NCBI GenBank assembly: GCA_013407085.1
Contig: JACCGJ010018783.1
Location: 91,314 to 155,313, forward strand
Origin: Atriophallophorus winterbourni
Lineage: Eukaryota > Platyhelminthes > Trematoda > Plagiorchiida > Microphallidae
Direction: 5' to 3'
Length of the DNA: 64,000 nt
Notes under the pieces: model-generated
What the model saw: the letters and a program-made list of their open reading frames with translations, nothing else
Told to the model about the DNA's origin: nothing
Database searches by the model: none
In this document: positions 10,770-21,165 of the stretch, piece after piece
How the letters are laid out: each line of letters starts with the position of its first letter
Numbering within the stretch: position 1 is the stretch's first letter
Translations under genes and position numbers: made by a program

Positions 10770-11227
10770 AAAACTAAATAACAGTTTGGGATTGATGGCA
10801 AAAGAGCACGTTAGTCTGTACTGTAAGCGAGTTTGTCATCGCGAACCAGCGAATTGACTTTTTACAAAGCTTTCGATAGCGCTTCCAGTTCGCAGGAGTT
10901 GGCATACTGAGATAGGTAGCCCATTCAATATTTCTTTCCTGCATCCATTTTCGAGTACGACTTCGAATTGGAGTAAAACCTCGACTTTTGATATGAAGTT
11001 CTCTGGTAACGGTGCATAAGCTTTGCAGATGCTGTAAGCGGTTCGAAAAATGAAGTCGGCAAAGTTGATGATTTAATAATCCGATCTTGTTCATCAATGA
11101 TAGTGTTGAAAGAGGCGTAGTTTGTCCATTTACAGGAATATATAGAGCGTGCATTTACTTTATCAGCCCAGTAAACTAGGTTGAAGTGGAGGAAGGCATG
11201 ATCGCTGCGCCCAAGTGGTGGTTCCCG

Positions 11228-12209
11228 TTAGGTATGTTCAATCATTAATTCGTCATTAGTCAAAATCAAGTCTAGCAGTGAGGGCGAATGCTGCGAGTGA
11301 AGACATGTTGGCAGCGTGGAGTGGTTGAAAAGTGGATGAGTGTGTATTAAATCCAGTAGTTGATTAGATAGAAGGTCTCTAGGATATGGGTCACAGAATA
11401 GGCGTGGTAAGTTGAAGTCACCCATAATAAGGACATATGTGTGTGAAAACAGTCAATGCGTGGTTCAGATCTGTCAGCAATTGCATGTCGCAAGCCGCTG
11501 AGTCATTGGATGGACGGTAGATAACAACAATCAATAACGTTTAATGGACGGATAGTTGCAGAGCACAGGTGAGAGCTTCGGAAGATTGAAAACCATCTAA
11601 TACTGAGCAGTGTAATTATGATCTGGTGTAATGAGCTACACCTCCTACTGCTGTATGCCGATCTGACCAGAGGACAGTCTTGTTAGTCAGCTCAATCTCA
11701 CTGTCGCGGTGGCAATCACTCAACCAAGTTTCTGTGACGGCAATAATATCATAAGGGTAAGCGGAAGTACGTAGTTTTAGTTCGTTAATTTTACTAAGAA
11801 TGCCTTGAGCATTAGTATAGCCACATACCAGGGACTTCCGCAGAATAAGTGAAGGCTGATTAACATCTGAGCCGGTCGAGACACGACTGGCTGGTTCAGG
11901 TTTTTTTGATACGTCAGTATATGCATGTGGTAGATTTGCCACTTTAGGATTGACGAGTGAGTTACCCTCGGTGCCCGTGTTAGGCAATCTGGATACAACG
12001 GTCCGTATAGGATAACGGCGTGATTTGTGGGAATATAGTCGAACATTAGGTGGAGCATATCTACGAGTTGCGCGCCAAGCACTTAACGCAGAATTCCCTA
12101 TATCGGGTTGTAAAAAACAAACATTTATTAAGCGGGGAGAATTACCAGAGTATGTACCTGAACAAGGAAAACGGTAAATATCGGTTGTGGTTATATCAGT
12201 ACACTCCAT
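11228..12209 (-). pseudogene. AP-type endonuclease domain of family B
   Basis: LINE apurinic-like endonuclease, which nicks the target DNA. The N-terminal part reads GYTNAQGILSKINELKLR and DIIAVTETWLSD (the N-A-Q and E-T-W metal-binding blocks), then GGVAHYTRS. After a broken stretch, 11228-11425 gives MGDFNLPRLF (the G-D-F-N-L-P block) and SLLDLILTNDELMIEH. Stops and frameshifts lie between, so it is not functional. The linker to the RT (SRGFTPIRSRTRKWMQERN) is at 10774-11154. Confidence 0.75.
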
Positions 12210-12446
12210 GTGACTATGTAAAAAACGCCACTGATCTTAATCATACTGTTTCTTATCAAGATCATTCGAACATTAGCTTCCTGGTACGCCATGAATGATG
12301 ATAGCCGATGGCTCTCGGCGCGTTGATTTAAAATCACGATTATTTTGGCGCTCAGTCCATGGAACGTTCGGAAAGATCCGGATAATACTAGATTCACCGT
12401 GGAGTAAATAGGCAGATAATAGAACGTTTTGAGCTTGTTTATTCGT

Positions 12447-13200
12447 TCACAAGTCAATACGTAAGAGACGGGCTTTATCGGCATGGATGGAAGATGGATG
12501 CCGAGTTAATCGTGTTAAACCCGAGGGATCTATGGCTGGGATTTTCATTTCCGAACACATGTCAATCCACTGTTGTAGATCATGTTCACGTTTACTTTTG
12601 AACTGTGTGCATTTTGACTCAGGTACATTGGTATAAATGACGTTGAATGTGTGAGGACGCGCGTTTTTGACTTTTGGCGGAGAAGCGTTTGACTGCTTCA
12701 TCTTTGATGTAGTTGCAGTAACCGGGTCTTTCAGTGGAAGGTATGACGGAGGAAAGAGTGGGCACCCAGGGTTACATTCAACATCAGGAACTACAGGCTG
12801 ATCTTGTTGCCGGCACAGAGAGGCGAGTTATGCAAGAATATAGCGAACATCGGATTTAACTTTAGAAATCCTATTATCGACTACTTGACGGGGGGTTGCA
12901 CTTTCGGGTCGAGCTGGTGTTGGGGAAAACCATGGAGTAACTTGTGAGGTATGAATAGGACATGTCAGCAGAGTAGATTCGCTATTATTGTGCAGAGATT
13001 CAAAATCAGGAAGGCGTATCCGGCAAATGTATTTCAGAGATGTCTGTGACCGTATTATTGCAGTTTCTAAGTCCGTAAGACGAGGTTCACAAGATAGATG
13101 CGTTTTCGTGCAGCACAAAGAGCAAGTGATAGACTTCGTTTTTAGGTCTGACACGATAACCACACACTGAGCAAGAACAGCTCGAAATGGCAGGCATTTG
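12447..13200 (-). pseudogene. ORF1 with PHD-like finger, family B
   Basis: Two pieces of a LINE ORF1. Near 13060-13175 a Cys/His cluster (CSVCGYR, then after a frameshift ITCSLCCTKTHLSC) forms a C4HC3-like finger, as in ORF1 proteins of CR1-type elements. The 12447-12701 piece (FNVIYTNVPESKCTQFKSKR, LQQWIDMC, DKARLLRIDL) matches the corresponding part of the family-D ORF1 at 29099-30286 (SVICTNVPES, LAEWLKLC, DKPRLLKVVV). Presumed role: RNA binding or chaperone. Broken by frameshifts. Confidence 0.7.
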
Positions 13201-13334
13201 CGGATCTAACTGGGAGACAATTGAGTCGAAATAGAGTAGAAATCACACAGCACTAGCAATTGCAAAATTTCGAACACCGCGCGCGTTTTGTCTGTATGGT
13301 CAGTTTATCTGAGATCAATTTAAAGTTCATGTTC

Positions 13335-13470
13335 AAGTTGCACAGAGCTGAAGATGACTGAAAGCCAATCACGCCCCCAGATTTAATTCGACGTTATGCA
13401 GTTGAGCAATCGGCACTCCGATATTGAGAATACAGTTCGTACGTTTCTCACGTTCTTGTTTCTGAATATC
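13335..13470 (+). mobile_element. CR1-like family H, 3' UTR fragment
   Basis: Carries gttcaagttgcacagagctg and tgaaagccaatcacgccc, as at 4810, 5485 and 18845 (minus). No coding sequence. Confidence 0.5.
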
Positions 13471-13481
13471 TGAAGAGTAGT

Positions 13482-14497
13482 TCAGTTCAGCTCAGTTCAG
13501 TTGCATTGGACAGTGAGTGGCAAAGGAGCCAATCGAGCGTCCAGAATTTCTCTCGGTGGAAAGCTGCAGAGAAGCAACCACCACTGCTAAAGAGTTTATT
13601 CTCATTTTGATTTGGATATCCTCGACAATCGCGATGCCAAGGAATTATCCGGGTTGTATTTAGGAAGCACCTCGTTATGAATGATGCTGGAAAAATGAGA
13701 ATACATTTCTCTTCACTAGTACGGTGAGAGGTCAGCTAAAGAAGAGTTGTGCATCAAACAAACAGAACATTCGCATTTACTTACTTAACAAGCAACGCTA
13801 AAAATAGTAAACTACCTAATCTTGCATTGAAATTAGGGGGAGAATTCAGGAAAAAGCTCACCGTAGATGCGCTCCAAACTCTGCCTAAAACTTGCGAGAG
13901 AACTGCAGGATATGAGTTCTTCTGGAAGCCGGTTCTAGAAATATACCACCCTGCGGCTGAAAAGGTTTTTCCTGGAGTCTAGTCTACATAGCTCCTTAGC
14001 AAGTTTGAGTGAATGTCCCCGGCAGGCTTCAACAGGCTTCCCTTTATCCATTCTTTTAGTGGCAGTGTTGAAAAAACTAAAAAGGTTTGTCTGGCAGGAT
14101 CTACCCTTCAGAAATCCATGCTGAGTTACACTCAGTAAAGAATGCCGGCAAAGATGCTTACAGAATTTGTCACGCAGCAGTTTTTCCATTACTTTCGAGA
14201 CGATGCTAGTCAGGCTGACAGGTCTATAGTTCCCAACAGTTGAGCTGCAACCACCCTTGTGTATTGGCACGATCATAGCTTCCTTCCACTCACTTTTGGA
14301 ACCACTCCCATGTTCAAGCATGAATTGAAGAGCTTGCATATGGGTTCTGTAAACACGGGGGCAGGATTCTTTAGCATAATCGAATGGATACCGTCTGGTC
14401 CCTCGGCTTTGTCGACGGGAACATGGATAGTTGCTTCATACACCTCGGATTCCACGAAATGCAACTCGTCTAGTGCGGGAGAGTAAGGTAGTTGTTC
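13482..14497 (-). mobile_element. CR1-like family A, copy A2 with internal deletion
   Basis: The 3' end has the family-A tail (plus strand gttcagttcagctcagttca) and 3' UTR. Coding pieces on the minus strand: 14273-14464 (ATIHVPVDKAEGPDGIHSIM) and 13935-14339 (EAMIVPIHKGGCSSTVGNYR, HGFLKGRSCQTN, RMDKGKPVEA). At about 14026 the frame jumps from KGKPVEA straight to GHSLKLAKELCRLDSRKN, skipping the catalytic half of the RT, about 1 kb relative to A1. Frameshifts also separate the pieces. Confidence 0.8.
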
Positions 14498-14584
14498 TCC
14501 TCACGAGCACGTTGAGATGTCATCGATTCAAGAATCAATGCAATAATACGCGTGAAAAATGTAAGGTGTTTGAAATCATTAGTT

Positions 14585-14690
14585 TAATAGAGGCAAAGTG
14601 CAGCGCAGTCATAGATGGCACGCGGGATAATATGCTGTCCTGTTCCCCAGGCACAGACAGATATGAGATGAAAAATTGTACAAGAAAGTA
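14585..14690 (-). mobile_element. SINE family S fragment
   Basis: Read on the minus strand it gives ctgtctgtgcctggggaaca, ggacagcatattatcc, cgcgtgccatctatgac and tgcactttgcctctatt, the 3' half of the SINE at 3415-3653. Confidence 0.55.
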
Positions 14691-14744
14691 TTTGTTTTTC
14701 TTCTTGTTTTTTTTAAAGTTTTTTAGAAGACAATGTGTGGAAAT

Positions 14745-15830
14745 ATGGTAGGTCATTCAAACTTTCAATTCCTTCTCAAGGCTTAACACATTTCGCAAGT
14801 TCACTTTACCGTCTGGCAGTATTTTCCGGAATTGACTACACGGTTGCTGAAATAGTGCTCACATACCAACAGCCTGTGTCTACTCCTAAAACGTTTCTTA
14901 GAATTTACCCATGTATATGTTTTACGGGCAGGTTCAAGTAATTTAATAGTATTATTACTCATGAGATTCTGTAGAATTATAAAGGCTTCTATTGGGCAGC
15001 TCACAGCCACCGTCGCTTTAGTGAGATAAGACCGCCGTCCTAGAGTCATGCATCATACGTTTTACATGTCTCACCCTCAACCATCCTAGTCGCAAGGCGC
15101 TGGACACTTTTTCAGTACGTTCTCCAGGATTGAACACACAGTATTCCAAGTGAAACGGCACGACTACCATGTATAGAAGAATGAAGTTTGAAGGTTTTCG
15201 GCCTGTCAACGCTGAGCGCAAGGTGAACAATTCTCTGCGTCCTTTGTTTGCTGCTTCGGTACATTGAGTAGACCACTAAAAATCTCCCGTTATAGTGATA
15301 CCGACATCATTTAATTTCTTAGCAGCAGCTATTCTGATAGATAATTTGTCGAATTCAAGATTGAAATTAGTCGTCAGAACGCAGACCTTGCCCAAAATTA
15401 TTTGCAAGTCCCATGTCTTTGTCCGTTCGATTACGTTTTCCGAATCAGAGATAAGCGCATCTGTACTGTTGGTTCCTAGGTTCTTAACGTCATCCGAAAA
15501 CAGGAAGCAACGTAAACTGAAGCAGGCTGCTAGGTCTCTGGCAAACAATAAGAAAAAAGTAGTGGACCATACACTGAGCCTTGAAGCACTGTCATGAGTA
15601 TCACCGATTCCTTCAAAGACATCCTTGCAATTCTAACATAGTTATTGCAATTAGTTAGGAAGCTGTCTAACCATCGATGTAGTTCACATGTGACGCTACA
15701 CATCCTTAGCTAGTGCAGAATGTACCTATGGATTACCAAGTCGGAGGCCTTTCGAGAATGAAATGAGCATACATCGACTACTCTCCCTTCATGGAGCCGT
15801 AATGCCACTTCATTATTAAATCTCAGAATC
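14745..15830 (-). mobile_element. CR1-like family I/J, minus-strand copy I
   Basis: Decayed RT fragment. The minus-strand frame at 15276-15548 reads FSLRCFLFSDDVKNLGTNST (catalytic region F-S-D-D) and VIERTKTWDLQIILGKVC. 14801-15049 reads SRHRLLVCEHYFSNRVVN, the C-terminal block. The same blocks occur in copy J on the opposite strand (17700-18475: SSSRCFLFADDVKILGTDS, SRHRFLSREHVFSNRV), so I and J are one family. Sequence upstream to about 15830 continues the RT with many stops. Confidence 0.7.
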
Positions 15831-16255
15831 TTTGTTAGGCATGAACTTTCTCTACCGAATTCGTGCTGGGAAACGGATAGTGAGAAATGTTTTAGCGAAT
15901 GTGTACATATCTAGTTCCGAATGAATTCTTAAAAGCGTTTGCGAAGAATGCTAGTCAGGCAAATCATATAAGCTTTTTCGTCAAGCGAGATAAAATTGAA
16001 TGGCATTAATAATACATATCCGAGGGATTTTTGAAATAGATACTGAAAATGTATATAACAATTAGGTATTCTAAGTATCAGCGTATTTTGAGAACGCGTT
16101 ATAAGCTGAAACTCTCAAGTTAACGTTTCATTATACATTCGTGTGAATGAAAATCAGCGGTTCTCCAAGGCAAGCATAAAATATTAATGATATATCAGCA
16201 CGAATAATTAGCACTTATATACTACAATATTCATGTGTAAACACAGTTTGACTAA
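15831..16255. other. AT-rich spacer
   Basis: Nothing recognisable: no coding region, repeat family or structured motif seen. Confidence 0.5.
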
Positions 16256-16257
16256 TT

Positions 16258-17110
16258 CAAAGTAGCACAACGATTTGTCTCAAGGTATTTAGGGGTCAGA
16301 ATTTTATGTTATAGCTTAATTAACCATAAATTTCTTTTACGCGAGAATAAAATAGCATTGTATAAGATGAAGGTCCTACCAATTATCGATTATTATGATA
16401 TCATCTGTTTTCACATGGGTAGACGTGATTGTTCTCTCTTAGAGAGACTCCAACATACTTTCAGCAAAATAACCTTGGGCTATTCTAACCCCTTGCCTTA
16501 TCTTGAACGGCGTAATTCGCAGAGTGTCGAATCACTATGGCTACACAGAATTCGTCTGAATCTGCTTCTTCTCTCTCGAATCATTACCCACCAACGAATT
16601 AGGCTTCAGTCTGGCATGCGCTCTCACAATTATATTCGATATGATCTGCGCAATCGAACAAGGCTGTTGAATATCCCCATGTCTCGCACTAAAGTAAGAC
16701 GTAACTTCTTCTCAATCAGTTATGCACAACTTTGGAATTCCATTACTCTTCATTTCTGATTGTGCACATCTACAGAAAAATTTAAAACGCTTGTAGAAAC
16801 TCTTACCATTCACTCACTATCCTAAATCCTCAAGATAAATTCTTTTCTAGATATTTTTTACTCTCATGGGATCCCAGATTCCTGATTTCACATCTTTCTA
16901 CACATATCAGTTTATCATAAGGTCTCATAGTATTCCCTGGATAACTGGCCATTCAAGTGTTAGGTTACCGGACCCTAGAAAAGTTGATACCCATCTTCAT
17001 TGTAACCATGCGTTTTATAATCATTTTCACCATATGACCATATCCTTAACCGTTATCTGCTTATATTAAACCCATTTATGCATGAAAACATGCTTTACCA
17101 TAAAGTATTT
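16258..17110 (+). mobile_element. Non-LTR retroelement family K, C-terminal RT fragment
   Basis: The frame at 16358-16759 encodes the C-terminal thumb-like part of a LINE RT: LYKMKVLPIIDYYDIICFH (the 'lyk..v.pil.yg' block), SLLERLQHTFSKI, then a region ending FFSISYAQLWNSI. Sequence composition and motifs differ from families A-J, so it is another lineage. Upstream RT is lost; 16760-17110 is probable 3' UTR. Confidence 0.6.
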
Positions 17111-17699
17111 ATTAGGAAAACGGAAAAAGGACAAAACGCCAAAAGTGCAAAAAATTTTTTTTTCGTGATTTTTTTTATCGTGCATAATCGATTTACTATT
17201 TCACTTTGATAACCTCTGACTATGCTGGTGACGAGGATAACTTTAATTGTGTTCCAGTGTCTCCGACTCCCAAACCAACTCCGATACTGGTGCTTGCTTC
17301 TTCCGCATAAGACTGATTCTTCTATATAAACGGAAAGCTCTACTGGCGAACTGTTTCGGTTTCATTATTCGACAATTCTTTGAATTTTCTGGATCGTACA
17401 ACCCGACTTAACCTCATGCACTTAAAACCACAATCTTTTCTCATCCTCTACATTTTCTATATTTTTCAAATAAACTTGAGATTTTTATGTACTTTTCTTC
17501 AATCACACCAATCAACATTCCGAAGAAGTCAATTTATATATTTATCACAGAACTTTCTTTATTTCGTAAATTTATTTTTACTGTGACTATTAAATCTTCA
17601 CGCGAACCATTTCTTTCATAATTTTTTTTTATATTCTCATTTACAAATAATGATTTATTTTCAAAATATTTATAAAATAAAATACAATAATTAAATTGA
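17111..17699. other. AT-rich spacer
   Basis: No convincing genes; short T-rich open frames only. A poly-T run lies near 17155-17175. Confidence 0.45.
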
Positions 17700-18475
17700 A
17701 CCAATCATCTAAGCTTTCTCGATGAAGTTACATTACGCCTCGAGGAAGGGAGAGTAGTGGAAGTATGCTGTCTTGATTTTAAAAAAAACATCCGACCCAG
17801 TGAACCCTAGATACCTTCTGCAAAAACTAAGTATGTGTGGCGTCACAGGTAAACTACATCGATGGTTAGACAACTTCTTAAATTATCGCACTAACCATGT
17901 TAGAATTGCAGGTGTGTGCTCACAGGAATCACCGATTCTCAGTGGAGTGCCTCAAGACTCAAAGTTTGTTCCATTACTTTCTCCTATTTTTGTAAACGAC
18001 CTGGTAGCCTGCTCGAGTTCACGCTGCTTCCTGTTTGCTGATGATGTTAAGATCCTAGGAACCGACAGTAGATATACGCTTATCCCTGATTTATAAAAAG
18101 TAATCGAGTGGACAAAGACCTGGGACTTGCCACTAAACTTGGGAAAGAGCTGCTTTCTGACGACTGATTTAGCGACAACCCAACTAGACGTCGGTGAGCG
18201 AACTATCAGAATAGCCTTCAAGATTCTGAAGGGTGATAATATCACTGAAATCCTTAAACTTGCCCCCGAAGCAACTACAAGGGGAAATTCTATGAAACGT
18301 CTTATGAGTAGGCACAGGTTTCTCTCACGTGAGCACGTTTTCAGCAACCGGGTGGACAACTGCTGAAACAAGCTTCCAGATTGTATAGTAAGCCTCCCAA
18401 ATGTGTTGAGCTTTGACAGGGAATTAGACGTTGAATGGTCTATCATATATCCGCACATTGTTTCATAAAAAACTT
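17700..18475 (+). mobile_element. CR1-like family I/J, plus-strand copy J
   Basis: RT fragment reading EGRVVEVCCLDF, then PRYLLQKLSMCGVTGKLHRW, SGVPQDSKFVPLLSPIFVND and the catalytic CFLFADDVKILGTDS. It is followed by a stop in KVIEWTKTWDLPLNLGKS, a deletion, and the C-terminal block GNSMKRLMSRHRFLSREHVF. PQGS has become PQDS. In-frame stops at about 18093 and 18364 inactivate it. Truncated on the 5' side. Confidence 0.75.
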
Positions 18476-18504
18476 TAAAAAAACAAACTTATTTTTACAT
18501 TTTC

Positions 18505-18615
18505 ATAATATCCCTCTGGGCCAGGGCAACCTGACAGCAAATTAGGATACATGCAGTCTATGACTGTGTTTCACTTTGCCTCGACTAGGCTAGTGATTTC
18601 ATACACCATACATTG
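18505..18615 (+). mobile_element. SINE family S fragment
   Basis: Contains ggccagggcaacctgacag, acatgcagtctatgactgtg and cactttgcctcgactagg, the 3' half of family S. Ends near cataccatac-like sequence rather than a clean CATT tail. Confidence 0.6.
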
Positions 18616-18639
18616 TTTACGCATATTATTGCATTGTTT

Positions 18640-18865
18640 TTTTGAATAGTTGACCTCTCACCGTGCTGGCGAAGAGAAACTTTACCTTACTTTCCAAATA
18701 TCCGGAAACAAGAACGTGTGAGAAGTGAGGAACTGTATAATCGTCATGGAGATACCGGGTGCTCAACTGCATACCGTTGAAGAAAATCTGGGCGTGTGAT
18801 TGGCTTTTAGCCACCTCAGCTCTCTGCAACTTGAACTTCAATTTAACTGAACTGAATTTGTGATC
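18640..18865. mobile_element. Joined family A and family H 3' UTR pieces
   Basis: 18650-18680 carries gacctctcaccgtgctgg, as in family-A 3' UTRs. 18760-18840 is the reverse complement of the family-H block (ttggcttttagccacctcag, tctgcaacttgaac). 18848-18860 has an aactgaactgaa tail. A chimera of LINE ends, with no coding sequence. Confidence 0.45.
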
Positions 18866-19234
18866 GACCTGAACATTTGCGCGGTACGTTCAACTTGGTT
18901 GTATTTCCCACGCTCTGATAAATACCATACGAATTTTTGCTATTCCTTGGATTTGCAGCAAAATAGAATAACTATTTTACTATATTATTGATATTTTTCT
19001 GAATAATTACGCTAGTGATAAAATCAGACTGTATCTTCCTAGTGAACTATCATTACTCATAACTTAACCGATAGATATAAGTTCAAAAAATGCCTGCCTC
19101 AACGGAAAATATAGCAAAATGGTGGCTGAGGGCATCAAGTGCACAGTTTGCAAGCGTTGGGCTCACCCCATCTGCTCAGGCATACATAAATCTCACTACG
19201 GTATTTATGCAAAATACCGCTGGTTGCAATAATC
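18866..19234. other. Spacer
   Basis: No gene. About 19083-19190 (tgcctgcctcaacggaaaat ... gtttgcaagcgttgggctca) could be the start of a LINE ORF1 finger on the plus strand (KWWLRASSAQFASVGL is one frame), but this is too weak to call. Confidence 0.3.
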
Positions 19235-21165
19235 AATAGTCAATAGTCAATAGTATATTATGGTACAACAAGCTATGAGCTTAGAATATAACCATAGGAT
19301 AGTCAGTACAGGGGGTCGGGTGGAGTTCAGCGGTTTGGCGTCAATTGCCGAAGTTCAGTTAAGAGTGGGGTTATATATCATAACAGTCAATACAGGAGGA
19401 GATGGATCGGCGAGGTTCGTAAACGTATCTGGGAAGGAAGAAGAAAATGGGTGCAGTATCGGGAAGAATAAAAAGCGAGAATCCATTAAACTTGTTGAGA
19501 AAAATACAGATAAGCGTCAAGTCGCTTTTTTGAAAATCGAGAGCGATGGGAATGTTAGGACAAAAACTGGTACATCAATTCAAAAACGAGGGGTACGGAC
19601 AGAAAAGAAAACATTACGGCAGTACAACTGACTGGGCTGGTAAGAGAGCTTGAGAACATGCCCCCGGGTTCCGGAACTGGGTGCCATCGAAAGCAGTCCA
19701 TGTTTGTTCTCCTTGAGGAGCTGTAAAACTAGTATCAGATCCCATCAGATGCGACCTTAACTGATCGGGAACACGTGGAGTTGCTGGAGGCGGTCCTAAT
19801 AGTTCAGTAAACTGAGTCCTTTGACGAGTTTTGTGAACCTCCGTTGAGCCTGCTTCAGGACGTGATGGTCACGCTTTAGTCATGGAGACGAAACGGATAC
19901 CGCATATTTCAGGTGGACTCTGATGTACGCGTGTAGGAGCGAGGAAAAGAGGCGGCGGTCGAAAGACCCGAATACCGTTTTGAGGAGTCCTACGTTGCGA
20001 TTGGCGACTGATGATGCGAGGGAACATTGGGCTCAGCACCCAAGATCACTTTGAACCAATACGCCGAAGTCCTTTTCTAGCATACTCACCGAAAATTCGG
20101 TGTTCCCTAGCTTGTAACTAGAATCACCAGAGTGACGAATGCGGATAGATTGGCATTTTCGTGGATTAAAATGGAGCTGGTTCGACGTTGCCCAGTTATT
20201 AAGTGAGGTAAGATCGGCTTGCAGTTCATCACAATCATTCGAGGAAGAGAGGATGCGTCATGGCTCGATATCATCTGCTAACATCTGAAACGGTGAGTTT
20301 ACACATGCTCCAATAGTTTTGATGAACATCAAGAACAGACGCGGACCGAGTAAAAAGCCATGGGGTAATCCGCATTGTATTAAAAAACAATCGGGGAGCG
20401 ATTGTCTGACGCGAACGCGGAGTGTCCCGGAGCGGAGGAATTTGGCTAACCAAGACAAGAATGGGTTACCAATTCCAAGTAGGCCAAGCTTTCGCAGTAA
20501 AAAAGCATGGCTTACACGGTCGAAAGCTTTGGAGAAATCCAAGTATATAACGTCGACACCATGGCCTGCATCGACAGCCTTGGTCCAGCTGTTCCGCGCC
20601 AGAAGCAAGTTTGTTGTACAGGAGTGTCCGAGGCGGAACCCATGTTGTTCGATGGCGACAGCATTCGTGTTCTCCATAAAAGCCATCAAATCATCGGATA
20701 CAATAGATTCCAGTACTTTGAAAAGCACAGGGAGCAGAGTGACTGGGCGGTAATTTGCAGGATCACTGCGGTTTACACCTTTATATTTTGGGGTTATGAT
20801 CCCCTGTTTCCAATCTTCCGGAACATGGGAGATGTCGAACAGACTACGGAAGTACACGAAAAGTGGTTCACGAAGTTGCGCAGAAACCGGATGCAATGCT
20901 TGCAATGGTATTGTACCGGCTGTCATGAGGCTGTTACTGACGCCGCTTGCCAGAAGCCAAGGAATAGCGTGACGTCACGAAGCTCGTCAGATTTTGCAGC
21001 CGCCCAAAAGTATGCATCTGTGGTGAGAGCGAATATAAGTTCTGAGACTACAACAGGCAACGGGATAGCGCACAAATCTAGCCGGCTGCAATGTTCTTCT
21101 AAGCAAGCTACCTCTCTTAAGGTGGTAAATAGATCCGAGACATCAAAAAAGCGTGCGAACAAAAA
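19235..21165 (-). mobile_element. CR1-like family E, RT half
   Basis: Minus-strand element ending at about 19236-19255 in an (ACTATTG)n-type tail. The 20258-20926 frame encodes RT: VPEDWKQGIITPKYKG, NYRPVTLLPVLFKVLESIV, HGFRLGHSCTTNLLLARNSW, VIYLDFSKAFDRVSHAFLLR and a catalytic block reading FQMLADDIE. The C-terminal part continues to about 19650 with stops (LHFNPRKCQS, LLKTVFGSFDRRLF, QAQRRFTKLV). Upstream, 20923-21162 (VVVSELIFALTT) is the linker region. The PQG block is damaged (LPHGFLLGP). It abuts the head-on family-A copy A3 at about 21165. Confidence 0.75.

Larger units (their letters stand above)
9039..13235 (-). mobile_element. CR1-like family B, near full length, decayed
   Basis: Minus-strand LINE with ORF1 remnants at about 12447-13200, endonuclease at about 11228-12209 and RT at about 9040-10769, in the normal order. 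Multiple frameshifts and stops interrupt each ORF. The protein ends at a stop next to about 9036, where copy A1 begins, so B's 3' UTR is lost or lies beyond A1. Length and order fit a full CR1-type element. Confidence 0.8.
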
